Origin: CAZOLI01 sp964580675
Lineage (GTDB): Bacteria; Planctomycetota; MHYJ01; CAYXQY01
NCBI GenBank assembly: GCA_964580675.1
Contig: CAZOLI010000010.1
Location: 26,122-90,121 of the forward strand
Direction of reading: 5' to 3'
Length of the DNA stretch: 64,000 nt
Shown here: positions 34,018 through 42,905 of the stretch, one piece after another
Layout: every line of letters begins with the position of its first letter
Numbering within the stretch: the stretch's first letter is position 1
The notes under the pieces: model-generated
The model's database searches: none
Seen by the model: the letters and a program-made list of their open reading frames with translations, nothing else
Told to the model about the DNA's origin: nothing
Program-made: the position numbers and the translations under genes

Positions 34018-35007
34018 ATGAAAGGGAAGATGTTTGCTTCTCTGGCCGCCGTATTGCTGGTGCCGTTTCTGATATCCATTTCCGGTGCCCAGGTGAAGAA
34101 AGGAGAGGTTACCGTGGAACAGTCCGGGGACGGTGAAGTAAAGTGGATTCTCCCCGGGAAACGTCGTGTAAGTCAGGCGGTGTTTGGAACCATTGAAAAT
34201 CCCAGAAAACTTATTGATGACGAACTGACCAGAGTGGAACGGAATTATAAATCGTACGTGAAGAAACTGCTTAATGATTATCCGTTTCTGGTCGGGCTAC
34301 CGAAGGATTTACGGGAGCGAGGTGACGAAGACGTGCAGTACGTGAGCAAGCCCACGATGTACAGTGATCGTGTCAAAGATATTTCCGATGCCAGTAATTC
34401 CCTGAGTGTCACGTATCAAAATTATATAAAGACGGACAAAGCGGGAGACATGACGGATACCCCTGATAAGGTAAAACTAAATTGCCAGTTTCAGGATCCG
34501 GACGGTAACAGCTATAAAATCACGATAAAAAACGTCGTCATGCTCCGAATTCCAGGATATGAAACAGCCGGAGGGGTGTTAATGGATGGGTATCAGCACG
34601 GAACGACCGGCACCGGTACGCCACTGCTTCCCGAAGTGTATACCTACGGGGGATGCTGGGCCCTTGCCGATATCAGTATTGACGGATCCACAAAATCAGA
34701 AAACAAGAATCGGCTGGTACAGATTATGACGTCCGAAACGCTGCGGGATTCTGATTATCGTCTTGCCATTGAGGAGGAAATGCCGTTGATTCCCGAACAG
34801 CGGTTTGATGAGAGCCAGCCTCATCAGACCCATATAATGGTTCACCCGATCCGGCGGAATCAGGACAAAAAACTTGTCCACGAACCAATGAGTCTTCCTT
34901 ATAGCGTAGACGGTGAGCCGCAATCCTTCATCGCCGTTTCGTTTGACTCCGCAGAAATTACGAGTGGACTGGATAATCTGGAAATGATTCCGTCGTACCT
35001 GAAGTAA
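34018..35007 (+). CDS. Secreted protein of unknown function
   Basis: The start is clear: AAGGAGATAAC lies 7-8 nt before the ATG. The 329-residue product has a classical signal peptide (about 1-23, cleavage after ISGA). The mature part is soluble, with no further membrane segment and a predicted all-beta character in the second half (LNCQFQDPDGNSYKITIKNV, GGCWALADISIDG). Two Cys are far apart. I recognise no family. It lies just after the symporter pseudogene and about 220 bp before another exported protein, with which it may form a pair. Composition is like its neighbours. Confidence 0.8.
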   Translation: MKGKMFASLAAVLLVPFLISISGAQVKKGEVTVEQSGDGEVKWILPGKRRVSQAVFGTIENPRKLIDDELTRVERNYKSYVKKLLNDYPFLVGLPKDLRERGDEDVQYVSKPTMYSDRVKDISDASNSLSVTYQNYIKTDKAGDMTDTPDKVKLNCQFQDPDGNSYKITIKNVVMLRIPGYETAGGVLMDGYQHGTTGTGTPLLPEVYTYGGCWALADISIDGSTKSENKNRLVQIMTSETLRDSDYRLAIEEEMPLIPEQRFDESQPHQTHIMVHPIRRNQDKKLVHEPMSLPYSVDGEPQSFIAVSFDSAEITSGLDNLEMIPSYLK

Positions 35008-35226
35008 TCAGGTCATTTCGGAACGATCGGGAGAACGGTTGAAGGTTATGGTTACGGATCGGGTTTGTCCGAGACCCCACATGGGCATTGGAGGAACCTT
35101 TCAATGGTCTCCTGCCGGTTCCGGCCTCCAAAAGCACGAATTCTGTCACCGGGGTTTCCGGCCGGAGTGGTGAGTGTCATTACTTTTTTTGATAAGATCG
35201 TTTTTACAGTTTTCCCAGGTATTATT

Positions 35227-36069
35227 ATGTACGTCACCAGATGTTTTATTGGTTTCCTGGTTGTGTATCTCGGGATTAGTTTGCCCGTACATGGGCAGGA
35301 AGACGAGGCCGGTGAAAAGGAGAAAAAGAAAGAGGAACCGGTAGCGGTGAAAACCGTTGATAACGACCATATTGGATCCGTCATTGTCGAGGTCTCATGC
35401 CGTCGTGCGAAGGGGGATCATTCCCGTCGGACCGGGACCGGAGGTATTATTGTTCGTTCCGATGGGTATGTCCTGGTCACGGACGTCAACCGAATTTATC
35501 CCGGAAAAAAAGCCCGGGAAAATGGTGTATACATAGTGGACGACGAATATAAAATTCGTTATAAAAAGAAGGATTACACGGGAAAATTTTTCGCCAAACT
35601 GGACGAGGAGAACCTCGGGCTAATTAAAATTACGAGTGCCCCGGACGATTTCGAGTTTAACCATGTCTCGTTTGCGTCCAGAGATTCCTTGAGCAAGGAA
35701 GACAAAATTACAGTTCTGAAGTCCCACACTGAGCCCCCGAAACAGGTTGATCTGCTGGTTCGCTCAATAAAGGATCGGAAGGGGAAACCGGATGTTTATG
35801 TGACGGAACCCACTCTGATGAAACATATGCTCCTGGATATTCATCTCCTTGGGATGAAAAAGGGACGTATTGTTGGTCTTGTGGCGGCTGAACCGGTTGA
35901 ACATCCGAGTACCGGTCTATCCACACACCGTGGCAAACCAAGAATACTCCTTTCCAGTCATTTTAAAAAGTTGATTCAGAATCCGGAGCAGCATCGGGTA
36001 TCGGGGAATGGACATCCGGAGGAGGGAACGGAGAAGGAAAACGGAACGGAGAAGAAGGAAGGAGAGTAA
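35227..36069 (+). CDS. Exported protein with a degenerate trypsin-like (DegP-type) fold
   Basis: I choose the ATG at 35227 because it begins a good signal peptide (about 1-20, ending VHGQ); upstream in-frame codons add unlikely sequence. The 280-residue product has a charged linker, then a segment like the N-terminal barrel of HtrA proteases (GTGGIIVRSDGYVLVTDVN, compare GSGFVISPDGYILTNAHV). The catalytic His position reads TDVN, the Asp region reads DEENLGLIKI, and no GNSGGP is visible. So the protease triad appears lost, and it may be a binding protein. A Lys/Glu-rich tail (about 255-280) follows. The family link is by pattern only and needs structure prediction. Confidence 0.7.
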   Translation: MYVTRCFIGFLVVYLGISLPVHGQEDEAGEKEKKKEEPVAVKTVDNDHIGSVIVEVSCRRAKGDHSRRTGTGGIIVRSDGYVLVTDVNRIYPGKKARENGVYIVDDEYKIRYKKKDYTGKFFAKLDEENLGLIKITSAPDDFEFNHVSFASRDSLSKEDKITVLKSHTEPPKQVDLLVRSIKDRKGKPDVYVTEPTLMKHMLLDIHLLGMKKGRIVGLVAAEPVEHPSTGLSTHRGKPRILLSSHFKKLIQNPEQHRVSGNGHPEEGTEKENGTEKKEGE

Positions 36070-36083
36070 GTAATATTTAAAAA

Positions 36084-37280
36084 TTATTCCTCGTTTTTCT
36101 CGATCAGGATCCAGGTTCCTTTTTTCAGGTCCTTTGGATTCTCAATTCGATCTTTGTTGTCTTCGTAAATGTCGCGCCATTTCGTGCCGGTGCCGTAATA
36201 GGTCTCCGATATGTCCCATAGCCTCTCGCCTTTTTTGACCCGGTGCCACTCCTCGTTCGGTCCTGCTTCCCGAGGGGGACCTTCAACGTCACGTTCCTCA
36301 TCACCGTCCTCCTGTGAGGAACCGGTGAGCTCACTTTTATCGGGGGTATTTATCACCATGCCGGGTTTGAGGTTGGCGGGGGGGACCTCATTCAACTCCC
36401 GTAATTTGCCGGCAAGTTGGCCCTCCCCGTAGATTTCCTTGGCAATTTTCCAGTAATTGTCCCCCTTCTTTACGATGTATTCGTTCGGTCCTGTGGATTG
36501 TGGCGCACTGGCCGCGCTTTTGCCGGAATCCCCACCGGATTCGGCTCCCGCAGGAGCCGGGATATCAATGTTCATGCCCTCTTTCAGGTCTTCGGGTTTT
36601 ACGTTTGGATTGGCCTGTTTAATTTTTTTCCAGTCTTTTCCGCTTCCGTAGAACCTCTTGGCCAGAAGCCAGTAATTGTCGTTTTTCTTCACCGTGTATG
36701 ATTTTGGCCATTTTTCCCGTGAGGTTTGGTCATCAGTTTCGTCTTCCATCTGATCGGTGGATTCCTGTTCGCTCTCCTGTCCGCTTTCCTGTTCCGTGAC
36801 CTCGTCCGGCAGGTCCACATCCGTCCCGGAGGATTCATCGGGCGATTCCCCGGATGTTTCCTCGTCCCCGTTATCTCTTTTCTCAGGGGATTCGTACTCC
36901 GGTGCCCCGTTTCCCTCTTCGCTGACCGGATTTTGGAATTCTCCTATGTCATCATCTGCCGCCGGAAGGTCCTCCAGTATGTCTTCCGTGTCTCCGTCTT
37001 CCGACGAATCTGTTTGTTCTTCTTCTGCATCATTTGATCCGTTTCCGTCTTCCGAACTCCAGGGAACGTCCTCCAGTACAGAGGAGTCCCCACCGTTGGA
37101 TTCGTTTTCATCATTGGCATCACTGGCGTTCACGTCGAGTTCATCCGTGGTTTCCTGTACGGTCTCCGGATTTGTGTTATCGCCGTCGGCCGAGGGACGA
37201 AAGAAACTATCGTATACAATAAGGCCGATCACACCGGTGACCAATCCGACGAGAATGGCAACTTTTGCTTTTGTGGACAT
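36084..37280 (-). CDS. Membrane-anchored protein with three LysM domains
   Basis: The 398-residue protein has an N-terminal membrane helix (about 7-27) and a long, very acidic Ser/Glu/Asp linker (about 30-190). Three LysM repeats follow: about 193-242 (YTVKKNDNYWLLAKRFYG), 267-313 (YIVKKGDNYWKIAKEIYG) and 345-395 (HRVKKGERLWDISETYYG). LysM binds N-acetylglucosamine polymers, so the protein probably links the inner membrane to peptidoglycan. There is no enzymatic domain. The linker is low complexity and may be a flexible periplasmic spacer. It converges with the protease-like gene; stops are 14 bp apart. Confidence 0.9.
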   Translation of the reverse strand: MSTKAKVAILVGLVTGVIGLIVYDSFFRPSADGDNTNPETVQETTDELDVNASDANDENESNGGDSSVLEDVPWSSEDGNGSNDAEEEQTDSSEDGDTEDILEDLPAADDDIGEFQNPVSEEGNGAPEYESPEKRDNGDEETSGESPDESSGTDVDLPDEVTEQESGQESEQESTDQMEDETDDQTSREKWPKSYTVKKNDNYWLLAKRFYGSGKDWKKIKQANPNVKPEDLKEGMNIDIPAPAGAESGGDSGKSAASAPQSTGPNEYIVKKGDNYWKIAKEIYGEGQLAGKLRELNEVPPANLKPGMVINTPDKSELTGSSQEDGDEERDVEGPPREAGPNEEWHRVKKGERLWDISETYYGTGTKWRDIYEDNKDRIENPKDLKKGTWILIEKNEE

Positions 37281-37612
37281 GACGGGTTTCGGGGGTTTAA
37301 GAGTTCCGGTTTATCGTTAATAGTTCCTTCTTTCGATATCGTTCAGGAAAAGTCGGCGGAGGATCGTCGAGCCAGATCCGATAAGCAATAATGTGCAATT
37401 CCACCGTTTTTACATATCGGAGAAATATCCTGTACGGTTGATACAATATGATTTTCCATTATAACATAACGACGCAATATTTTTGAGGTTGAGAAAGGGT
37501 CAATATTCAAATTGATCCGGACGCCAGGTGGTTCGGCCGCGGCACATCAACTGTTTTTCGATATTTTGAATTGTGATTGTTGGTGGGATCACTACCGGTC
37601 CCGACGGGTCTC
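37281..37612. other. Divergent intergenic region, 332 bp
   Basis: Lies between the LysM gene (minus) and an MFS gene (plus). AT-rich at 37410-37480, with a good plus-strand promoter listed separately. An imperfect inverted repeat, GGGTCAAT (37497-37504) with ATTGATCC (37511-37518), lies in the predicted leader and could be an operator or RNA hairpin. Confidence 0.5.
37438..37465 (+). promoter_or_regulatory. Predicted sigma-70 promoter of the MFS gene
   Basis: -35 TTGATA (37438-37443), a 16-bp spacer and -10 TATAAC (37460-37465), each one mismatch from consensus. The start near 37472 leaves a leader of about 140 nt before the ATG at 37613. Confidence 0.55.
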
Positions 37613-38887
37613 ATGAAACGGTGGTTGCAGAACCGATACGTAATTCTGGCCCTTCTTACCCTGTTAAATTTATTGAACTACGTGGATCGGTACGTGCCGT
37701 CCGGCGCGCTCGAATACATCGGGGACGATCTGGTGTTGAACAACTTTGAGAAGGGGATTATCCAGTTTGCCTTTCTAATTCCTTATACGCTTATAGCACC
37801 CATTACCGGTTTGTTCGGCGACCGTGTCGCTCGCCGGAAGTTGATTGGTTACAGCGGCATACTCTGGAGCATAGCGACCGCACTTGCTTTTTTTGCCCCG
37901 GGTTACAGAACGTTGCTGGCAACACGAACTCTCGTGGGCGTCGGGGAGGCGGTATTTGGTATTCTGGCCCCAACTGTTATTATTGATCTGTTCGAGCACG
38001 AACGTCGGAGTCGGATGATATCCATTTTTTATCTGTCGATTCCGGTTGGTGGGGCGCTCGGATACATGGCGGGTGGGGAGATCGGGGCTCTGCTGTCCTG
38101 GCGTCATGCCTTTCTCCTTGTGGGATTGCCCGGTCTGGTGATCGCCGTTGTCTGTTTCTGGATCCGGGAACCGGAACGGGGGGAGCAGGATGAGGGGGTT
38201 GACCCGGAAGGCGTTCTTCTAAAGGGAGATATTCATCTGTCGGATCTAACGGGGCTGCTGAAAAATCACGCCTACCTTATTTTAATTGCCGGCCTTACCT
38301 GTGCCACCTGGGTGCAGGGCGGACTTTCGTGGTGGATTCCGGCGTATTTTAGCCAGGCCGAGTCACTTACTCTCACCATGCAGGAATCCTCTCGATGGTT
38401 TGGCATGGTGACGGTTACGGGAGGAATGGTTGCGATTCCGCTCGGTGGTTTTCTTTCGGATATGCTTGTCAAAAGGACGGAGATGTCGCCGGCACTTGTG
38501 GGAGGGGCCGGTCTCCTTCTTGGTTGTGTCCCTGCTTATCTGGCGCTTACTGTTCTGGTAGAACCATATTGCTGGATCTTTTCGTTCCTGGCTATCGTGG
38601 GCCTCTTCCTGAACACCGGACCGATTAACACGGCCATTCTGGAAGTCGTTCCCATTCACCGCCGGGCGGCCGCAATTGCAGTAAGTATTTTCGTGATTCA
38701 CATGTTCGGGGACGTGCTGTCGCCCCCTATGATTGGTTGGATAGCAGACACGTTCACCATGACCACCGGGATGTTGCTTGCCATTCCATACATGCTGGCA
38801 GGGGCAATGCTCTGGCTGTTCGGGGCCCCGAAGATTCCGGGAGCTCGCGAACGGGCCCTTAAGGACTCCATGGAGAACGATGGGTGA
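37613..38887 (+). CDS. MFS transporter, spinster-like
   Basis: I use the ATG at 37613, giving MKRWLQNRY before the first helix; an upstream TTG adds 12 residues. The 424-residue protein has about 12 membrane helices, the MFS loop motif GLFGDRVARRKLIG between helices 2 and 3, and the spinster-type block LFEHERRSRMISIFYLSIPVG. Spinster-like members move sphingolipids or lysophospholipids in eukaryotes; bacterial ones have varied or unknown cargo, often next to degradation genes. No catabolic neighbours are here to guide the assignment. It converges with the BaeRF gene. Confidence 0.88.
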   Translation: MKRWLQNRYVILALLTLLNLLNYVDRYVPSGALEYIGDDLVLNNFEKGIIQFAFLIPYTLIAPITGLFGDRVARRKLIGYSGILWSIATALAFFAPGYRTLLATRTLVGVGEAVFGILAPTVIIDLFEHERRSRMISIFYLSIPVGGALGYMAGGEIGALLSWRHAFLLVGLPGLVIAVVCFWIREPERGEQDEGVDPEGVLLKGDIHLSDLTGLLKNHAYLILIAGLTCATWVQGGLSWWIPAYFSQAESLTLTMQESSRWFGMVTVTGGMVAIPLGGFLSDMLVKRTEMSPALVGGAGLLLGCVPAYLALTVLVEPYCWIFSFLAIVGLFLNTGPINTAILEVVPIHRRAAAIAVSIFVIHMFGDVLSPPMIGWIADTFTMTTGMLLAIPYMLAGAMLWLFGAPKIPGARERALKDSMENDG

Positions 38888-38925
38888 TTTCCCGCTTGCG
38901 GATTGAAGGCATTTCTGGGTGAATC

Positions 38926-40065
38926 CTACTTGTAGTGAAGAAGCCCGCCAATTCCCGCATCGGAAATAAATGATTGATCGGATTGGATATGTTCGGTGGA
39001 ACCCCCATTTCGCAGAGTGGCGCCGATGATGCGATCGACGAGATCCGACACGGGTTGTGTCAGTTTATTGCAGTACTCACAGGGCCCCGGTTCTTCTGTG
39101 CTGAGGGTGTCACAGAAGGGACACTGGCTTCCCTCGGCTTCAAAGTCACGATTAATGATTAATTTCCGAAGCTTTCCTTCGTTCAGGTGTTCGATTGTGG
39201 ATTCAAGGCCCGTGACACCGAGACCCTCTCGCTTGACTTCGTTTTTGAGCCCCTCGACGGTACGTTGTTCTTTCTCGCGTTCCGCTTCCTCAATAATGGG
39301 TTCCGATTTTTCCAGGATCTTTTCCCGATCGGCCTCATCGGGATTTACGTCAAAGGTACCGATGAGGTTTTCCTCGAGGTAGGAATGAAGAAATTTTTGG
39401 AATCGTTTCCGGTTTTCCTTCTGCCCGGCCAGAATCAGAAAGTCATGATCTTCTTCCCGGAATGTTTCGAGACCGTGCCGGGCCGCTTTCTTCATGTGTT
39501 TGTCCACGTGGTCCTCGATGTTTCGGGAAATGCGTTTTTCTTCGTACCCGCGAAATCCTCCTTTTCTCACGTTCTTGGGAACTTCGCTTTCAATTTTTGT
39601 CCGGGAGAGCACCATGTTCATGAAAATGTCGTAAAAGACGGCTTCGTGCCGGTCGACGCTTATAACGAGGGTCCGGTGCGACTGATTGAGGATCATGCTC
39701 AGCGGTCGGAGGTATGGATATTGCCCGATCGAGAAGTGTCGGTCGAGGGACACCGGCAACTTGTACGTTTCCCAGAAATCATCCTCCGAACAGGAGAACA
39801 GGGCGATCGATCGGGTGAAATCCTCCCGAATATCTTCTGATTCGAGAAAATCCCGGAATTTTTCCTGGTCTTCTTTCAGGGAAGAGCGAATGGTTTTCGT
39901 TTTCCCGGGAAATTCGTTTTTTCGGACTTCTCCCGTCAGGCTTTTGAACGACGTTTCCAGCTGGTTCGGTGACTGGTCGGGTGATATGGGGAGGTAAAGA
40001 CTTGAGACAAGATGGTTTCCCGGTTCGTATTTATAGAGTGTTTCTATGTCGTCCTGAGATAACAT
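38926..40065 (-). CDS. Bacterial archaeo-eukaryotic release factor-like protein (BaeRF), with zinc ribbon
   Basis: The 379-residue protein follows the BaeRF/eRF1 plan. The N-terminal part has VSSLYLPISP; a middle RNase H-like part has YLRPLSMILNQSHRTLVISVD. An eRF1 domain-3-like part follows (DHDFLILAGQKENRKRFQKFL, then GTFDVNPDEADREKIL). It ends in the family close SDAGIGGLLHYK. A four-Cys zinc knuckle, CPFC...CEYC, is inserted at about 318-336. No GGQ motif is seen, so peptide release in the eRF1 manner is not expected. BaeRF proteins are thought to bind ribosomes in rescue or hibernation, which remains little studied. The assignment rests on pattern recognition; alignment would settle the subfamily. 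Confidence 0.78.
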   Translation of the reverse strand: MLSQDDIETLYKYEPGNHLVSSLYLPISPDQSPNQLETSFKSLTGEVRKNEFPGKTKTIRSSLKEDQEKFRDFLESEDIREDFTRSIALFSCSEDDFWETYKLPVSLDRHFSIGQYPYLRPLSMILNQSHRTLVISVDRHEAVFYDIFMNMVLSRTKIESEVPKNVRKGGFRGYEEKRISRNIEDHVDKHMKKAARHGLETFREEDHDFLILAGQKENRKRFQKFLHSYLEENLIGTFDVNPDEADREKILEKSEPIIEEAEREKEQRTVEGLKNEVKREGLGVTGLESTIEHLNEGKLRKLIINRDFEAEGSQCPFCDTLSTEEPGPCEYCNKLTQPVSDLVDRIIGATLRNGGSTEHIQSDQSFISDAGIGGLLHYK

Positions 40066-40357
40066 AACAGCGTACTCGATCGAAATTTGATGTTGGGTGG
40101 TCTGGAACGAGGCACACGATTGGTCTTATTGCAGCGATGAATGTCCTTTTATACCATATGAACACACCTGTTTCCAGTTTCTGGATGAACAATCGTCGAT
40201 ATCCGACGGACGAATATCCCGGAATCAGGGGCCAGAGGCTGCTTATCGGATTTTTGAAATTGGACGGAATACGGTGTGGGAGCCGATTTGTTTGTTAGCG
40301 GTGAACTGCCGAGGTGTTCGAATTTCCGTATGTTTCTGAAAATTTCGAGGAAAGATA

Positions 40358-41632
40358 ATGGAAAAATTCAGAATTGAAGGGGGCACGCGACTCGAGGGCA
40401 CGGTACAAAATTCCGGTGCGAAAAACTGTGTGTTGCTTCTGATGGCGGCGACGCTTCTGACGGACGAGAAATGTGTGATTCGGAACGTCCCCGATCTTCG
40501 TGACGTGGAAACGCTGACGGAGATTCTTCGTGAACTGGGCATGGCGGTTACACGGGAGGACGGAACCCTCAAAACGTCTCTGGAGGACGAGAGCAAATGC
40601 CGGGCTCCGTATGAAATGGTACGCAAGATGAGGGCGTCGGTGTGTGTGCTTGGGCCCCTTCTCGGCCGTCGAAATCGAGCCGAGGTATCCATGCCGGGAG
40701 GATGCGTGATCGGGGTTCGTCCCATTGATCTACACATAAAGGGATTCCGTGAATTGAACGCGGAGATTGAGGTGGAAGATGGATACGTAAAAGGTCGAGC
40801 CGACAATCTAAAAGGTACCAAGATGTATCTTGGCGGCCCCCGTGGATCGACGGTTACGGGAACCGCGAACGTCATGATGGCGGCGGTTCTGGCAGAGGGA
40901 ACCACCATAATCGAGGACGCCGCCTGTGAGCCGGAGGTACAGAGCCTGGCTCGATTTCTAAACAAAATGGGAGCGGAGATCAGCGGCATCGGTTCCCCGC
41001 GGCTTAAAATCGACGGTGTGGATGAACTTCACGGGGTGGAGTTTTCCGCCATTCCCGATCGGATTGAGGCCGGAACGTTTTTAATCGGGGGAGCCATAAC
41101 GGGCGGGGAAGTGACGGTAACCGAGACCGAACCGTCGTATCTGGCCGCCCCGCTTGACATCCTCGAAAAAATCGGGATGGACGTGGAGATCGATGATCGG
41201 ACGATTACCCTCTCCGCTCCCCGGCGTTTTGAAGCGACCAAATTATCCACCCAGCCGTATCCCGGGTTCCCGACGGATTTGCAGGCACAGATGATGGCGT
41301 TACTGAGTCTGGCCGACGGCATTAGCGTCATCACGGAAAAGATTTATCCGGATCGATTTATGCACGTGTCCGAACTGAACCGGATGGGGGGGCAGATTCA
41401 AAAGGAGGGAGAAACGGCCATGATTAAGGGACGGGAACATCTGTCCGGAGCTCCCGTAATGGCGTCGGATCTTCGCGCGTCCGCTGCACTGGTCCTGGCC
41501 GGTCTCGTTGCCCGGGGAACCACGGAGGTGAAGCGAATCTACCATATTGATCGGGGGTACGAGGAGATTGAAGAGAAAATCCGGAGCCTCGGCGGACGGA
41601 TCGAACGGGTGCCGGATGAAGAACGACCATAA
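40358..41632 (+). CDS. murA: UDP-N-acetylglucosamine 1-carboxyvinyltransferase
   Basis: First committed enzyme of peptidoglycan synthesis: transfers enolpyruvate from phosphoenolpyruvate to UDP-GlcNAc in the cytoplasm. The 424 residues match MurA. Visible are Lys22-Asn23 in NSGAKN, the catalytic loop SMPGGCVIGVRPIDLH with Cys116 (the residue attacked by fosfomycin), FPTDLQAQMMALLS and the C-terminal VDRGYE-like IDRGYEEIEEKI. Because Cys rather than Asp is present, fosfomycin sensitivity is expected. The region upstream (40066-40357) is shared with the divergent BaeRF gene and probably holds both promoters, though I could not choose one. Confidence 0.96.
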   Translation: MEKFRIEGGTRLEGTVQNSGAKNCVLLLMAATLLTDEKCVIRNVPDLRDVETLTEILRELGMAVTREDGTLKTSLEDESKCRAPYEMVRKMRASVCVLGPLLGRRNRAEVSMPGGCVIGVRPIDLHIKGFRELNAEIEVEDGYVKGRADNLKGTKMYLGGPRGSTVTGTANVMMAAVLAEGTTIIEDAACEPEVQSLARFLNKMGAEISGIGSPRLKIDGVDELHGVEFSAIPDRIEAGTFLIGGAITGGEVTVTETEPSYLAAPLDILEKIGMDVEIDDRTITLSAPRRFEATKLSTQPYPGFPTDLQAQMMALLSLADGISVITEKIYPDRFMHVSELNRMGGQIQKEGETAMIKGREHLSGAPVMASDLRASAALVLAGLVARGTTEVKRIYHIDRGYEEIEEKIRSLGGRIERVPDEERP

Positions 41633-41688
41633 TCTTGCATTTCCGGGGCGAATTATTACAATACAAACGGTCTTCTCTGCCTCGTTCA

Positions 41689-41760
41689 GGCGGCGTAGCT
41701 CAGTGGTAGAGCAGGGGACTCATAAGCCCTTAGTCGCAGGTTCAAATCCTGCCGCCGCCA
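41689..41760 (+). tRNA. tRNA-Met (CAT anticodon), elongator-type or tRNA-Ile2
   Basis: The 72-nt cloverleaf has a perfect 7-bp acceptor stem (GGCGGCG with CGCCGCC), D stem GCUC/GAGC, anticodon loop CUCAUAA and T arm GCAGG-UUCAAAU-CCUGC. Position 73 is A and CCA is not encoded. The paired 1:72 excludes initiator tRNA. CAU could be elongator Met or, if lysidine-modified, Ile(AUA). The anticodon stem has one A-G mismatch next to the loop. Confidence 0.93.
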
Positions 41761-41832
41761 TTCCATACGACGGCCCTCCGGTTACCTGGCGGGTTCAACG
41801 TATCCTATGTATCCATTCTTCTACTTGATCCG

Positions 41833-42315
41833 ATGCAACAAACCCTTCTTTTGATCAAACCAGACGGGGTCCAGCGTCAGCTTATCGGACCGATTATCGA
41901 GCGGTTTGAAAACAAAGGTCTGAAGATTGTGGCCCTTAAAATGGTTGATGTCGACCGTGAAACGGCCGAGGAACATTACAGTCAGCACAGGGACAAACCG
42001 TTTTACGATGATCTGCTCGAATTTATAACGGCCGGACCGGTGATTGCGGGTGTTCTGGAGGGGCCGGAAGCAGTTCGACTCACCCGAAAGATGATGGGAG
42101 AAACGTTCGGCCAGGAGGCCAAACCGGGGACCATTCGTGGTGATTTCGGTCAGAGCCGGGGTTACAATCTCGTACACGGTTCCGATTCCGTGGAATCCGC
42201 CGAACGGGAGATTTCCCTGTTCTTCGATCCGGGGGAGATTCACTCATACGACCTCCCCGCCGACCGCTGGCACTACAAGCAGGAAGACATCGACGTGGCT
42301 GAAGGGTCGGAATAG
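41833..42315 (+). CDS. ndk: Nucleoside diphosphate kinase
   Basis: NDK balances nucleoside triphosphate pools by a phospho-His ping-pong reaction in the cytoplasm. The family blocks are present: LLLIKPDGVQRQLIG at the start, and the catalytic His115 in YNLVHGSDSVESAEREI. At 160 residues it is slightly longer than the usual 140-150 because of a charged C-terminal tail (after FFDPGEI). It lies 72 bp after the tRNA gene; no separate promoter was identified. Confidence 0.97.
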   Translation: MQQTLLLIKPDGVQRQLIGPIIERFENKGLKIVALKMVDVDRETAEEHYSQHRDKPFYDDLLEFITAGPVIAGVLEGPEAVRLTRKMMGETFGQEAKPGTIRGDFGQSRGYNLVHGSDSVESAEREISLFFDPGEIHSYDLPADRWHYKQEDIDVAEGSE

Positions 42316-42676
42316 ATCGAATCCCCGTCCGTTCCGTTCCCGATCCGTTCACGGTTTTGTGCCATTTCCGTGTCCGTTTTAATATTTCCCCACTTTGATT
42401 CGGCGAGTCCACATCGACGTTGCTCCAGCGTATGGGACAAGGAGACCGACCTTCCCACCGGGAATGATTTTTATGGTTGTCGAGAAGCTCTTCGTGAAGG
42501 AGGGCAGAAAAAAAGAAAGGAGGTAAGGAGGGGGGCAAAGGGAAGGGCCTCCCCTCCTTACCCTAAGGACACCCGAGGCATGGAGATCTGACAGGACAAA
42601 TTTGTTTGTTTTTGTCCTGCTATGGAGTCATGTCAGGCCATAGGAGTTTTCTGGGTGGTATTTCCTTACGTATGGT
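42316..42676. other. Intergenic region with two hairpins, 361 bp
   Basis: Lies between convergent ndk (plus) and a small zinc-ribbon gene (minus). It holds a minus-strand terminator (listed) and a second hairpin: CAGGACAAA (42592-42600) with TTTGTCCTG (42611-42619), nine pairs and a T-rich 10-nt loop. The second has no T tract on either side and may be an RNA-stabilising structure at the 3' end of the zinc-ribbon transcript. Confidence 0.55.
42509..42562 (-). terminator. Rho-independent terminator, minus strand
   Basis: A 12-bp perfect stem, GGTAAGGAGGGG (42522-42533) with CCCCTCCTTACC (42551-42562), has a 17-nt loop. On the minus strand it is followed by a T-rich run (complement of the AAAAAAAGAAA at 42508-42518). 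It ends the zinc-ribbon gene transcript at 42677-42871. Confidence 0.75.
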
Positions 42677-42871
42677 TTATCGATCGGCTGCCGATATGGG
42701 ATTTCCTTCCTTGTCCTCGGCGTAGCGAAACGTGTCACCACAAGCTTCACAGCGGCACATTTTTACAAGGATGTTTTGCTGTTCCTTTAGCTCTCTCCGG
42801 ATGACGAGAAATTTGTCGTTGTTGCAGTACGGGCAGAGAACATTTGTTTTGCTCTTAATCAGAGCATCCAT
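42677..42871 (-). CDS. Small zinc-ribbon protein
   Basis: The 64-residue protein has a strong ribosome site (GGAGG 6 nt before the ATG) and its own terminator, so it is a real gene despite its size. Two Cys pairs, CPYC (13-16) and CEAC (41-44, preceded by a further Cys), form a zinc ribbon similar to those in transcription-elongation factors and regulators. The rest is mixed. A DNA- or RNA-binding regulator or a subunit of a larger complex is plausible. No family name can be given. It lies 34 bp downstream of the REC-PilZ gene and may be cotranscribed with it. Confidence 0.8.
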   Translation of the reverse strand: MDALIKSKTNVLCPYCNNDKFLVIRRELKEQQNILVKMCRCEACGDTFRYAEDKEGNPISAADR

Positions 42872-42905
42872 GGAGACCTCCAGAAAGTAAAGACGTATTC
42901 AGAAC

